From Macrotis lagotis (taxonomy: Eukaryota; Chordata; Mammalia; Peramelemorphia; Peramelidae), in the NCBI RefSeq assembly GCF_037893015.1, contig NC_133666.1:161745051-161809050 (forward strand): 64,000 nucleotides of DNA, written 5' to 3'. The translations under genes were made by a program, and so were the position numbers. Of the stretch, positions 35,120 through 45,731 are shown one piece after another. Position 1 is the stretch's first letter. Every line of letters begins with the position of its first letter. The notes below the pieces were generated by a model. That model was not told where the DNA came from. It saw only the letters and a list, made by a program, of their open reading frames with translations, and ran no database searches.

Positions 35120-35290
35120 ATTGTAAGATCATAGATCACAAAGAAAGGTATCCAGTTCAACCCTTTCATTTTGCAAATGAGGATGCTCAAGTCTAAAGAG
35201 GTTAAGCAGCTTGCCAAAGGTCATAAAGTAGAAGAGATGAGAAGTTGCATGTGAGCTGCCTGACTTCAAATTTCTCCTGCACCACAAGAC
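35120..35290 (-). mobile_element. MIR-type SINE
   Basis: 'attttgcaaatgaggatgct', 'ttaagcagcttgccaaagg' and the following decayed promoter end are antisense MIR. Confidence 0.6.
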
Positions 35291-35325
35291 TGACAAAGTA
35301 AATCATTCATTAAAAAATAGTAATG

Positions 35326-35973
35326 TAATACAGCAGTAGCAGCAATACTACAAAACTACACAGCCAAGATGAGTGACTTTATAGAGGATCAGACAGCAAA
35401 GTTCAAGGAGGTCTTCCAGCTATTTGCTGAAAAGGAATAGAAAGATCTTCTATAGCTAGGGTGGGGATGTGATACAAGCCCTGAGCCAGAACCCTGCCAA
35501 GATCTTAGGAAATCCTGAGAATGATAAGATAAATATGAAAGTGCTGGACTTTGAACATTCTGCCTGTCTTGCAGACTGTAGCAAAGGCTAAGGACCAGGG
35601 ATATGAAGACTATATAGAGTGGCCCCAGATGTTTGATAAGGAAGAGAATGACATAGTCATGGGGGAATGAAATGTTCTATCACCCTAGATGAGAAGATGT
35701 CAGAGGAGGAAGTGGAAGTATCGGTGGCAGGGCAGGAGGACAGTATCAGTTGTATCAGCTATGAAGAGCTAGCCCAGATGGTGTTGAATGATTGGGAACA
35801 ACTCCTCTTTCCACAAAGAACCTCCTACCTTTTTCAGGGTGAAAATTATCCTCTTGACTCTAAAACAACTAACTACATTTTCAGGGTTACCAACATTCTA
35901 CAACTATATGTCCTCTTTGGTCTATTTGCTTTCTGCTTTCACTAAATAAACTTTTAATCTGCTCCTAAAAAAG
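35326..35973 (+). pseudogene. MYL6: MYL6 processed pseudogene
   Basis: Myosin light polypeptide 6 is the essential light chain of non-muscle and smooth-muscle myosin II, with EF-hand folds. The coding-equivalent region runs from ATG at 35,369 to the former stop at 35,793-35,795, now TGG. Recognisable pieces in order are MSDFIEDQTAKFKEVFQLF, then ILGNPENDK, KVLDFEH, and near the end [19 protein letters not shown] and [13 protein letters not shown]. The EELVRMVLNG-type ending suggests the smooth-muscle splice form. It has in-frame stops early and several frameshifts. There are no introns. A poly(A) signal AATAAA lies at 35,945-35,950, followed by a short A run. The flanks carry an 8-bp TSD 'tagtaatg' (35,318-35,325 and 35,974-35,981). 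It is a dead L1-mediated retrocopy; MYL6B or MYL1 is less likely by sequence. Confidence 0.88.
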
Positions 35974-36166
35974 TAGTAATGGTTAGCAAAATGTCTCCAG
36001 TTTCACTTTTACTGGTGTAATATCCAAATAATCTTAGGCAAACCATTTAATTTCAATGGATCTCAAACCTTCTCATATAGAAAATGATAGAATGAGTTAG
36101 TTGACTCTTCTCATTTCAGTATCTATTATTCAATTGTTCTTTGTGATACTTAAGAATAATCTAATC

Positions 36167-36317
36167 ATTTGTAACATATTGATAAAACAAATTTGTGTGA
36201 CACAACATGCTAGGTTTTGGTGGTAGGACAGTTTCTTAGCTATATCAATTCCTTGAAGCCATAGCTTCTATTTTTTCCTTACCTCTCTCCTTTCACCATT
36301 TAAAAATAATCAGATCC
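36167..36317 (+). repeat. Duplicated 151-bp segment, copy 1
   Basis: The segment 'tttgtaacatattgataaaa' ... 'aaaaataatcagatcc' recurs at 37,738-37,888 in the same orientation with roughly 10% differences by eye. Confidence 0.92.
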
Positions 36318-36596
36318 ATTTTGAATATTATTTTATAATGGTGTTAAATCTGGGACCCTTAAATAAGTCTCTCTTTTCAGCACCATGACCATATCAGAAA
36401 TGCATTTATGTTGAATCTGAATTTCCATTGGCAGTGTAGTCATACACATTTGTCCTCACCAAATTGCCCTTAATACCTGGGAAAACACCCAGCAAGATCA
36501 AGGAAGGGTGATGCAGATGTCATGAACCTGTTGTAGGTGTTTCAGATGGGTCAACACACAGATACTTTCCTACATCTGGGAAACTTCTCAGGAAAC

Positions 36597-37086
36597 CTAG
36601 ATGATACCTATATAATCTTCTTGACTCTTAGAAAGCTCTTTTAGTCTTCTCCATTCTTCAAATGACTCAGGTTTTCCCTTTTCCCATTCTTCTCTGTCAT
36701 GTATATTTTTGTGTGTAGAAGTGTTGGTGTCTTGTAGTGAGAGAGGTTTTTGCCCTTTTCTATTTTGCCCCTTCACTCTAATACTTAATTCACACATCTA
36801 TATGGGTTGGAACTCTTCCTTGGGCAAGAGGAGTTGTAGCAATACAATTACACTTCTCTCTAACTTTTTTAAAGTTTGATCCTCTAGTCAGAAATAGTAC
36901 TCTAGTGAAATACCTTGATTTTGCAATGAGACAATTGCAGGAGAAACATCCTCAGGAAGGAGCTGTCTCCTCTTTCCTGAAAATGCTTCACTCTCAATTG
37001 TTTCATTTAAATTTGTTGTTTGTCCTTCATTTTTCAGAGTACTATTGTTATCAATTGATGATGTTTTGATCCACACTAATAAAATG
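36597..37086 (-). pseudogene. Decayed minus-strand reading frame, unidentified
   Basis: From about 37,076 down to 36,597 one minus-strand frame stays open for about 160 codons except for a TGA at about 36,888 and a TAG near 36,799. It looks protein-like (for example 'RQLLPEDVSPAIVSLQNQ' and 'DREEWEKGKPESFEEWRR': charged, Trp-containing, not low complexity). I cannot assign it to a family. The upstream 60 codons lie in a segment duplicated at 38,803-39,012, where the frame is also mostly preserved. It may be a retrocopy or retroelement gene remnant, or chance. Confidence 0.3.
36876..37086 (+). repeat. Duplicated 211-bp segment, copy 1
   Basis: From 'ttgatcctctagtcagaaat' to 'ccacactaataaaatg'. 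Copy 2 lies at 38,803-39,012, same orientation, about 5% different by eye, with one or two single-base indels. Confidence 0.95.
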
Positions 37087-37180
37087 AATTTAAGTTGTAA
37101 ACCTTATTCTCTCTTCCAGAGTCATTGAAGTTCAATGGCAAACAAAAGTTACAACAACTGACAATGTCCCAGAATACAGT

Positions 37181-37232
37181 GAGTAACCTAGGTGTCTTCC
37201 ATATCTGAGTAACCTAGGTGTCTTCCATATCT
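37181..37232 (+). repeat. 26-bp perfect tandem duplication
   Basis: The unit 'gagtaacctaggtgtcttcc' plus 'atatct' occurs twice with no mismatch (37,181-37,206 and 37,207-37,232), so the duplication is recent. Confidence 0.97.
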
Positions 37233-37487
37233 GACAAAGCTCTAAGAGTTCCACAGCTTCAACTGCTTTCATGGTCATTGGAAAAAATTTTCTTATTCAT
37301 ATGTTATGTCAGGCAAAGACTTCATATCTTAGGGAAGACATCCTCTTAACTCATTGATGGGTCTGAGGGCTGTCAGTTACTCTCAACCTGATTTAACCTG
37401 TCTGCTGATATATATTACTGAGGTATTGTCCCTGCACATGCTACAACCTCTTGGAACAACAGGTGAGAGTAAGGTGCAGGTATGATG

Positions 37488-37930
37488 GATGATATTTATA
37501 TTTCATTTTCAAAGAAGACTGTGACATCAGGGAGGTGTTACTATGCATGCAAGTGCATTGGATTTGAGTGAGTGGGATGCTATGCTAAGTCACCAATCTC
37601 ACTTTTTCCTCTGTTGCCATCTGGGTCCAATGGTCATATATGAATCAGGATGACTGGAGATGACCCTGGAAGTGAGACTTGTCCAAGGCCACACAGCTAG
37701 TAAGTATCCAGTGCCTGATATTTGAACTCAGGTCCTGATTTGTAACATGTTGATAAAGCAAATTCTTGTGACACAATATGTTAGGCTTTGGTGGTAAGGC
37801 AGTTTCCTAGCTACATCAATTCCTTGAAACCATAGCTGCTATTTTTTTCTCTCCTCTCTTCTCTCACCATTTAAAAATAATCAGATCCTGATTCCAGGGC
37901 TAGTGCTCTATCCACACACTAAATGTCCTT
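37488..37930 (-). mobile_element. Long-module CORE-SINE split by a duplicate insert
   Basis: Antisense copy of the family at 7,835 ('caaagaagactgtgacatca', 'atatgaatcaggatgactgg', 'ccaaggccacacagctagta'). It is broken at 37,740 by a 145-bp insert and resumes at 37,886 ('tcctgattccagggctagtg'). Confidence 0.85.
37741..37885 (+). repeat. Insert derived from 36,167-36,317 segment
   Basis: This is the second copy of the 151-bp segment, placed inside the SINE. The SINE sequence 'tcctgatt' is duplicated at both edges (37,733-37,740 and 37,886-37,893), which points to a true insertion with an 8-bp target duplication. No terminal inverted repeats or poly(A) tail are visible. Confidence 0.85.
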
Positions 37931-37975
37931 CTATCCACACACTAACTGTCCTTCTATCCACACACTAACTGCCCC
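37907..37975 (+). repeat. 23-bp tandem triplication at SINE end
   Basis: Three units of 'tctatccacacactaactgt' plus 'cct' (one base variant in the first, the last ends in 'gcccc'). They start from the tRNA-like head of the SINE ('ctctatccac'). Confidence 0.95.
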
Positions 37976-38802
37976 TGAGGATAAAGGTAGACACTAAGGG
38001 TGGCCTATCAGGTTTGAAAAGGGTTCAGTAAACCATCATACTAGAAGGACTGGTATTCCCTGAAAACTTCCTCCTTTAAAATACCTTTCTGACAAATAAA
38101 TCTAAACTAGTCAAGGATTGTGATTAACTATAAAGATTATAAGAGATCTCAGTTTATCATTTTAAAAGATTGTAACATTAAACAGAAACAAATGTAGCAT
38201 GTACCATTAGTAGGAGAAATGTTTTAGGCATACACAAGAGAACCCTAGGAGACAAAGAGAATGCAGCATTGCTGCCTTAGAGTCTATAGTCTGTAGAGTT
38301 TTGGGAATAGCTTTTGTTCCAATATTCCTCCTTACTGATTAGTTCAATCATTCCTGAGCCTAAGATCCCTGTCCCATCCATGTTTTACTCTACTTGCTCC
38401 CTGTGGCTTTTGTGGTCTCCATTTCCATAGCACAAAGCATCTTTGGTCTCCTTCTAGGAGGTAATGCTTTCCTTTTTCAGAAAAAAAGCAAAAGTTCTTC
38501 ACTTGAAGACTGGGTAGAAGCCTTTTCAGTCTTGTTCCACTGATGGTCCTAAGATTGAGTCTGCCATATCCTAAGACAGAAGGGGGAGAACAGATTCAAT
38601 TTATTAATCTAGTTCCTTTTATTTCTACCCCTCTTTTTAGTTCTCAGATGGGTTCATTCAAACAGAGATCTCACCCTTACTTTTGATAACTGTCCAAGAC
38701 ATCCAGTCCAATGTAATCAAAATTTATTAGCACCTACTTGTGCCAGACATTGATCTAAGAGCTTGGGATACAATTAATTAAAAGAAATATAATCTTCTGC
38801 AC
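37976..38802. other. Unique DNA, no gene recognised
   Basis: The only hint of a repeat is 'agcacctacttgtgccagac' near 38,730, the head of the ancient LINE-like family (about 38,715-38,785). Confidence 0.45.
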
Positions 38803-39012
38803 TTGATCCTCTAGTCAGAAATAGTACTCTAGTGAAATACCTGATTTTGCAATGAGACAATTGCAAGAGAAGCATCCTCAGGAAGGAGCTGTCTCTTCTT
38901 TCCTGAAAATGCTTCACTCTCAATTGTTTCATTTAAATTTGTTGTTTGTCCTTCATTTTGCTGAGTACTATTGTTATCAATGGATGATGTTTTGATCCAC
39001 ACTAATAAAATG
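38803..39012 (+). repeat. Duplicated 211-bp segment, copy 2
   Basis: Same orientation as copy 1 at 36,876-37,086, 1.9 kb away. A single-base deletion ('tacctgattt' against 'taccttgattt') changes the minus-strand frame near one end. Confidence 0.95.
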
Positions 39013-39879
39013 GAGGAAGTATAGTTATCTCTTCCACATTGCAGGACAGAGGGGAGGGGAAAGGTTGGGTTAGGGGTACAGGACCTTCATGAACTGAAAA
39101 TCTGCATTCCAGGATTATTTGTACAAGAGAAGAAGTCTGAATTATAATACTATTAGATAAAATATATACATATATAATACAATAGTATTAAATACTATAC
39201 TTATATTTTTTGGATTTCTGAATTTCTAAACTTTTTCTGTGCCATCTGCTGTGTCATACATGTCATCTGAGCCTTCTGCAAAACTCTTCTCCCCCCCCCA
39301 CAATTTCCATTTAATTTCTATTGCTGACCCATAATATATCAAAATTATATTGGGAAAAAATGTTTATGTGAAAAGGATAGCTGTAAAAGGGAGGCCATAG
39401 AACACCAGAGAATAACTGAAGGCATCTTGTGTTATGGAGTTGAACAAGACAACAGAAAAGTGGAGAATGCCAAAATAAATGTTTTGCCATTGTGTGTAGG
39501 AAAGCATTGGGAAGCTCCAACTTCTAGTCCTCTAGTTTGATGGTAGAGGAACTTCATGATGAGATTAGAAGTGTTGAGCTTATCCTGGGAGAGGAATCTT
39601 GTTCATGGAATTAAAAACAAGAAGAGCAGCAGATTCAAAGTGTTGACATTTCCCAAATCTTTATTTTTTTCTGTTGGACTATGCAAATAAGTGGGTTGGA
39701 TAAAAGTATAAAGGCAATTTTCACTTTGCCAGACTGTTGTTTTTGGCTGGCAGCTGTTTTCTTGATCTTTTATATACAAATGTGCTACACAAAGCCTCAT
39801 TTCCTTTTAAGTGAACTTGATCTATTTGATTTGTGATCAAACTAAACTGATAATACAAAATCTACTCAAGGTATAATAC
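39013..39879. other. Unique DNA, no gene recognised
   Basis: No repeat or coding motif recognised; short AT tract at 39,158-39,205. Confidence 0.5.
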
Positions 39880-40110
39880 TGGTGATATAGCAGTAGTCCT
39901 ACAGTCAAGAAGATCTGAGTTCAAATTCAACCCCAGACACTTACCATATGACCTTTGGCAAATCATGTTTGTCTGCCTCAGTTTCCTTATCTATAAATTG
40001 GGAGTAATTATAGCATCTGTCTCTGAGGATTGTTTTGATTATTAAATAAGATAATATTTTTAAAGTGCTTTGCAAACCTGAAAGTGCTGGCTTTATTACT
40101 ATACAACTGT
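39880..40110 (+). mobile_element. MIR/THER-1 SINE, full length
   Basis: Sense order: 'agatctgagttcaaattcaa', 'tctgcctcagtttccttatc', 'gattgttttgattattaaat', 'aaagtgctttgcaaacctg'. Confidence 0.85.
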
Positions 40111-40159
40111 TGATTTAAATTATCTGAATTATCCAATAATGACTCATATATAATTCTGT

Positions 40160-40390
40160 TCAATTGTCATTTAGTCATTTCAGTCATGTCTACTGATGGC
40201 ATTTGAAGTTTTCTTGGTAAAGATGCTGGAGTGGTTTGCCATTTCTTTCTCCAGCTCATTTTACAGATGAGGAAACTATGACAAATAGGGTTGAGTAACT
40301 TGTCCAAGGTCACACAAGTATCTGAGGACAGATTTGAACAGATTCCTGAGTCCAGGTCTGGTACTTTATCATTGCAACACCTAGATGCAA
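40160..40390 (-). mobile_element. Mar-1-like CORE-SINE
   Basis: Antisense copy: 'tcatttcagtcatgtctact', 'gctggagtggtttgccattt', 'acagatgaggaaactatgac', 'ccaaggtcacacaagtatct'. Confidence 0.87.
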
Positions 40391-40463
40391 TGTTTAGGTT
40401 TACAAAGTACTTTGTACATGCTATCTCATTTGAAAAGATATGATTATCATGTAAAGAGACTGT

Positions 40464-40629
40464 GGGTTTTTTGTTTTTTTTTTTAGGATTTTGCAAGGCA
40501 AATGGGGTTAAGTGGCTTGCCCAAGGCCACACAGTTAGGTAGTTATTAAGTGTCTGAGGCCAGATTTGAACTCAGGTACTCCTGACTACAGGGCCAGTGC
40601 TTTATCCACTGTGCCACCTAAGCTGCCCC
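40464..40629 (-). mobile_element. Marsupial CORE-SINE with exact TSD
   Basis: Antisense, T-rich tail first, ending 'gccacctaagctgcccc'. Exact 11-bp TSD 'aaagagactgt' at 40,453-40,463 and 40,630-40,640. Low divergence. Confidence 0.95.
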
Positions 40630-40700
40630 AAAGAGACTGTTTTTAAGAAGTTTTCTTAAAAATTTCTCTAGGATCAGTTTTTTTTTTCAGTTAACAGTAG

Positions 40701-40701
<1 letters not shown>

Positions 40702-40736
<35 letters not shown>
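40702..40736. repeat. (CA)n microsatellite
   Basis: About 17 CA units. Confidence 0.97.
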
Positions 40737-40740
<4 letters not shown>

Positions 40741-40774
40741 GACATATATTTTCATTTGAATTTTGATAATAATT

Positions 40775-40890
40775 CTAGGATTTATTTACTATCTGTATTA
40801 TTTATCCCCATTTTATATATGGGAAACTAAAGCTTAGAGCCAGGAAGTGCCTTGCCCAAGTTCTCACTAATGGTAAATGCTGGAAGACAC
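40775..40890 (-). mobile_element. MIR relic
   Basis: 'ttatccccattttatatatg' and 'aagtgccttgcccaagttc' are antisense MIR core. Confidence 0.6.
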
Positions 40891-40999
40891 ATTTAATTGT
40901 GGATAATTTTGCTACAAGTCAGGATATACCTATCAGTATGGTTACATTGAGATGGTCAAAACAAATTTGGATTTGAAATTTGGGACATTTGTTAAGAAA

Positions 41000-41173
41000 T
41001 CAATTTCATTTGGTACAGTGGAAAGAATCCTGTGTCAAAGGCTGTAGGTTCTAGTTTGAATTTTGACACTTACTACCTGTGAGATCTTGAATAAAGTCTG
41101 AATCTTTTTTTCTTATTCGTAAAATAAAGAGATTGGACATATGACCCATCTGAGGTCATCTCTATTTCTAGAT
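41000..41173 (+). mobile_element. MIR-like SINE
   Basis: 'ggtacagtggaaagaatcct', 'ttgacacttactacctgtga' and 'gaggtcatctctatttctag' in sense order. A younger SINE inserted at its 3' end. Confidence 0.65.
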
Positions 41174-41183
41174 ATATAATTAG

Positions 41184-41333
41184 GGGGCAGCTAGGTGGCA
41201 TAGTAGATAGAATACTGGTCCTAGAGTCAGAAGGACCTGAGTTCAAATGAGATTTCAGATACTTAAAACTTACTTAGCTATATGATCTTGAGTAAGTCAC
41301 TTAACCCCATTGCCTTGCAAAAACCAAAAAAAA
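41184..41333 (+). mobile_element. Marsupial CORE-SINE with exact TSD
   Basis: Sense copy from 'ggggcagctaggtggcatag' to 'ccttgcaaaaacc'. Exact 10-bp TSD 'atataattag' at 41,174-41,183 and 41,334-41,343. Confidence 0.95.
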
Positions 41334-41343
41334 ATATAATTAG

Positions 41344-42474
41344 ATCATCAGAAAAATCTTACTTGGAGCCCCTCTTTAGGTATATATTTATTTTATTGCT
41401 AAAATAAGGAGATTTCATACATTTCCTCAAGGAAAAAACAATTAGTTTTATAAGTTCATTAGTACTCATAAAGGTCCTAATTTAATATTTGAGATTATTG
41501 AACCTTTTCCATCATGGTGAACTAATTATCATAACCCTCAGACTTGTGTACTAGTTTGTTCTATTTTTTAAAATCTCTGGTTCCTGTTCCTTTCCTGCCC
41601 TAATTTCCCTTGAATTTTAAGACAGTTTATGGTGCTCCAAGGCTGAGAAGTAACCCCTCTATTAAGACTGATGGTCTATGCTGGGCAAGACTATTGCATC
41701 ACAGACTTTATCTTCCTTTTTGCTTAGTGTAAGGAGGAAGAAACAGATATCTGTCCTTTCTGGGCTTCTAGTCCAAGGTGGTTAGAGCTGAAGTCTTTTA
41801 CTTCCTGATTGTATCCCTTCATACTCATTTCTATTTATTTGATAAATAAAAATTTGGTGGCTGGTATGTGATAAAGATTTGAGCAAGATTTTTGCCTCTT
41901 TAAAGAGAAAAGAGACAATTCATTTTCAGTGTGAATTTAGATGTGGTAGAAGGATCAAAGAGTCTGTTTATATTCCTATAAACAAGAAAGTATATAAACA
42001 CAAATGATCACATCTTCTAGACTAATGCAAGTTACTAAGAAAAGAATAAACTGCACATATGTAATGAGACAGCTTGAGAAAGGAACCTGAATTGTGTTCA
42101 GTCAGAGAATTATTTTAATCCTGTAGCATCTCTAACATGTAAAACCATTTCTCCATAATACCCTTCCAGTTAGGTTATATCTATGTTATTATTATTTTCT
42201 GGAACCCCTTCAACTCCTGTATAGTTACATGGAAATCTATAATAATGCTGTGGATGTGGAGACCATCCTTCCCACTTTTCCCTTTGTTTCAGTTTTCTTT
42301 GTATGGGTTATCTAAACTCTATCTTTTATTCACAGGTTCTGCCTATTCTGAGATAAGCATGGAATTCCTTTTAAGATTCATGATGGCTTGTCTTTGTTAT
42401 ATAAATTCATTTTCCTCCCAGTTGCTGGACCAACAGCTACAGGAAATAAAGGGAATGAGAGACTAGAACCAGTC
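41344..42474. other. Unique DNA, no gene recognised
   Basis: No repeat or coding motif recognised. Confidence 0.5.
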
Positions 42475-42477
42475 AGT

Positions 42478-43205
42478 CAACAAGGATTTATTAAATATGT
42501 ATATACTAGGTGCTGTGGAAAATTCTGAAGATACAAAGAAAGGTGAAAATAATCCCTGCTCTAAGGAGTTCATCTTCTAATGGAGGAGACACAAGTATAC
42601 AACAATGTACAAACCAGATAAATGAATGATAAATTAAAGATAATCTCAGAGGGAAGGTATTATTGTTAAGGGAGGTGGGGTAGGATTAAAAAGGTTTCTT
42701 GAAGAAGATGGTACTGAGATTTTAAGGAAGCCAGGAAAATCAGGAAACTGAAACAAGGAGGGAGAGCATTCCAGGGATCTGAGGCAATTAGAGAGAAGGC
42801 ATGGAGGTAGAGAAGGAATGTCTCATGTAAGGAATAGCAAGGAGGCCAGTAATCCAGTCATTTTCAGTCTTTTGAGATGCTTTGTGACCCCTTTTGGAGT
42901 TTTCTTGGCAGAGATGGTTTGGAATGGTTTGCTAGTCCATTTTATAGATGAGGAAACTGAGGCAAGGTTAAGTGACTTGCTCAGGGTAACATAATTAGTA
43001 AATATCTGAAGCCAGATTTGAACTCAAATCTTCCCAATTCCAGCCCAGTACTTTTTCTACTACACTACCTAAATTGTAGAATACATAAAGGCAAACAATA
43101 AGACTGGAAAATCAGGAAGGGTTCAGGTTACAAAAGTCTTTAAAAGCTAAACAGAGAAGTTTATATTTAGTCCTAGAGATAACAGGATATATAAAGTTCT
43201 GTAAT
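42478..43205 (+). mobile_element. Ancient LINE-like repeat, split by a SINE
   Basis: 'aacaaggatttattaaatat', 'ccctgctctaaggagttcat', 'gagagcattccagggatctg', 'ggaatagcaaggaggccagt', then, after the Mar-1 insertion at 42,852-43,075, 'aataagactggaaaatcagg' and 'aaacagagaagtttatattt'. This is the longest copy in the window of this old family. Confidence 0.65.
42852..43075 (-). mobile_element. Mar-1-like CORE-SINE
   Basis: Antisense: 'gtgaccccttttggagtttt', 'gatgaggaaactgaggcaag', 'aagccagatttgaactcaaa', 'ctactacactacctaaattg'. It is inserted in the ancient LINE-like repeat. Confidence 0.85.
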
Positions 43206-44069
43206 ATCCCATAAAGAAGACCGGTGACCCAATTGTATGGATAATTGTTAATTATTATAAATGACTCCCTCTTAGAGTTATGTGTATTTTATAAGATGAT
43301 ATTATTAAGGTCTGTTGAGCTTAAAGAATGAGACAATTACATATGGGAATGTGGAAAAAAGAGATGTATCCCATTTCTTTGTTTTACAAATATCCTTTCT
43401 GAATATGTCAGTTTTTGCCCCTCCATTTTGGATATACTTCCATTCTTTCTAATCTTCCACTTATTCCTGGCTCATTGGAATCTCTTATCATGCCTCTGAT
43501 GACATCACACTTAATGCAGACATATGAAGCAACTATTATTGTCTCTAACTGAGAAGAGAGCTCATTCAACAATTCAGCAATTCCAGCTCTCCTCCAGCCA
43601 GGGACACTACCAGGTACCAGAGATGACACAGAGAAAAACTGGAATTTGTGCATGGAGAATCTTCAATAACTGCTATAAATGTATATATGTGTAGAAACAT
43701 AGAAAGGTTTATATATGTATATATATTGTATATGCTTATGTGTATATGTGGTGTATGTGTGTGTGTATGTGTGTGTGTTAACAACATAAATGAAGAATAC
43801 AAGTAAAATTCTATGAGTAATTTGAGAGGGATCACTTTCCCATTTGGAAAGGACAGAGAAGGATTCATGGAAGAGATTTTGGTTGTGAAAGGAGAGGAAC
43901 TTTATCAAAAGACTTTATTGAAAGGATGCTTGGTTTCTACTTCAGACTGGAGAAGAGTAATTGAACTATTGCTTTTTTGTACAACTTATTCTGCATATTG
44001 ACAACTGTGGTAGTAGGGTATATATGGGAAAGCATCCAATGTTAGGGTTTTACCACAGACATTAAAAAT
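43206..44069. other. Unique DNA with GT/TA tract
   Basis: An impure TATG/TG tract lies at 43,678-43,780. No gene recognised. Open frames of 80-100 codons on the minus strand overlap this tract and are low complexity. Confidence 0.5.
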
Positions 44070-44240
44070 TGAATGAGTGGTGTAGGGTAAGAGTGTTGGT
44101 TTGGTATAAGTAGAGATGTGGATGTGAATCCAATCTCTGACACTTTGTAACTGTGTGACTTGGTTCAAATAACTTCTTTTAATTTCAATTTTTAACATTT
44201 GTAAAAATGGGAATAATACCTGCATTATAATACCTGATCT
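44070..44240 (+). mobile_element. MIR-like SINE
   Basis: 'gatgtgaatccaatctctga', 'ctgtgtgacttggttcaaat' and 'taaaaatgggaataatacct' in sense order. Confidence 0.6.
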
Positions 44241-44282
44241 ATCAGGTATGTTAAACAAAAAAAGAATATAATTCACAGACAC

Positions 44283-45365
44283 AAAATCTAAAATTTTTGA
44301 TGTGAAAGGGATCTCAATAGTAATTTGTTATAATTTATATTCTCAAATAATTCCCTTTGACATCCAGATTCTGCTTAAAAAATTTCAGTGAGAGGAAACC
44401 TTTTACTATTCATGGCAGGTCAGTCCACTTCTTAATTATTAAATTAATTGTTAATTGTTGAAAAATTTTTTCCTGCTATTAAACATATATTTGCTTCTTT
44501 GCAACTTTGCATTGTCCCTGATTCTGCCTTTGGGGGCTCAATAGAAAAAGTCAAATCCCTCTTTCACATGACCTTACATTGTATATTTAACTCAAAGCCC
44601 TTTATCATCTGTGTTGCCCTCCTCTAGATGCTCTGTAGCTCATCCATGTCATTCTGAAATATTGATACCTAGAACTAAGCACATATGAAGTTTTAATAGG
44701 GTAGAATACAGAATGACTATCAATTCCTCATTCTAGGAGACTTTACCTTCCTTAAAATGAATAATCCTTTGCCACATCACTTTGCTTTCTCAAATTTGGC
44801 CAGAATTACACTATAACTCTTAGATATTTTTATTCTGACAATTAAGATCTAGTCTTTTTTTTTCCATCTTGTATTTATGGAGTTCATTTTTGGAACTCAG
44901 TCTCAAATTTCAGATTCATCCCTATGTAATTTCAACTCATTTGTTTCAGTTCAATAACTTGTCAAGAATTTTTGGAATTCCAACTCTTATCTAGTGAATT
45001 TCAAATTTCTCCCATTTTTTGAGGTCATCTGCAAATTTAAGAAATACATCGTTTATATGTCTTTATGGAAGTTATAGTTAAAAATGCAAAGCAGCACAGG
45101 GTCACTGCAAATATATGTGGGACTCACTGCTTAAAACCTAATTCAAAGCTGACTTTGAACAAGTTCCAAATCAACACAATTTTATGCTGTTTAGGCCATA
45201 CTTCTCTAGGTTTTTTTCCACAAGAGTTTTAGGTATATCGTTATCAAATATTTTTGTTAAAATCTGGACAAATAAAATTTATTGCATTCTTCTGATTTAC
45301 TATTTTAGTTACCCTAATAAAAAGAAAAGAAAAATAAGGTTAATCAGACACCATCTCTTATTTAA
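44283..45365 (-). mobile_element. L3/CR1 LINE, 3' portion, decayed
   Basis: The plus strand shows the antisense landmarks in order: 'gaaagggatctcaatagtaa', 'ttgcaactttgcattgtccc', 'ttctgcctttgggggctca', 'ttgccctcctctagatgctc', 'gaggtcatctgcaaatttaa' and 'aggttaatcagacaccatct'. The LINE therefore lies on the minus strand, with its 3' end near 44,283 and part of the reverse-transcriptase frame at 44,950-45,365. No frame survives. It resumes at 47,375. Confidence 0.75.
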
Positions 45366-45699
45366 AAAAGGGGAAAAAATAGTTGTATTGATATCTTTTT
45401 TCTTATTTTACAAAGTAAGATGTTTCAGTTTCAATATCTTACTTTATAATCATTTCCCATTACAACCAGAATGAATGAATGACCTTCTGACAAAGAAAGA
45501 CAATTAAAGGAAACCTTTTCTGGCTACATATAAACTTTTGTTTATTTTTTCACCAATAGTCACTTATCTTTCTTCTTTGAGGAAAATATATTTTGTTATC
45601 TCTTTTTTTTTCCAGGAATCTTCATGAATTTTTTCCATTACTCAAATTAAAAAATTCCTTTTTAGTTATCTTTTTTGCAATTAGCAGGTGGGGAGCAAA
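45366..45699. other. Unrecognised insert flank within L3
   Basis: No repeat or gene recognised. It lies between the two L3/CR1 pieces, so it arrived with or before the L1 at 45,700. Confidence 0.35.
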
Positions 45700-45731
45700 G
45701 TATACTTAGGTACTTGCAGCTTTTTAAAAAA

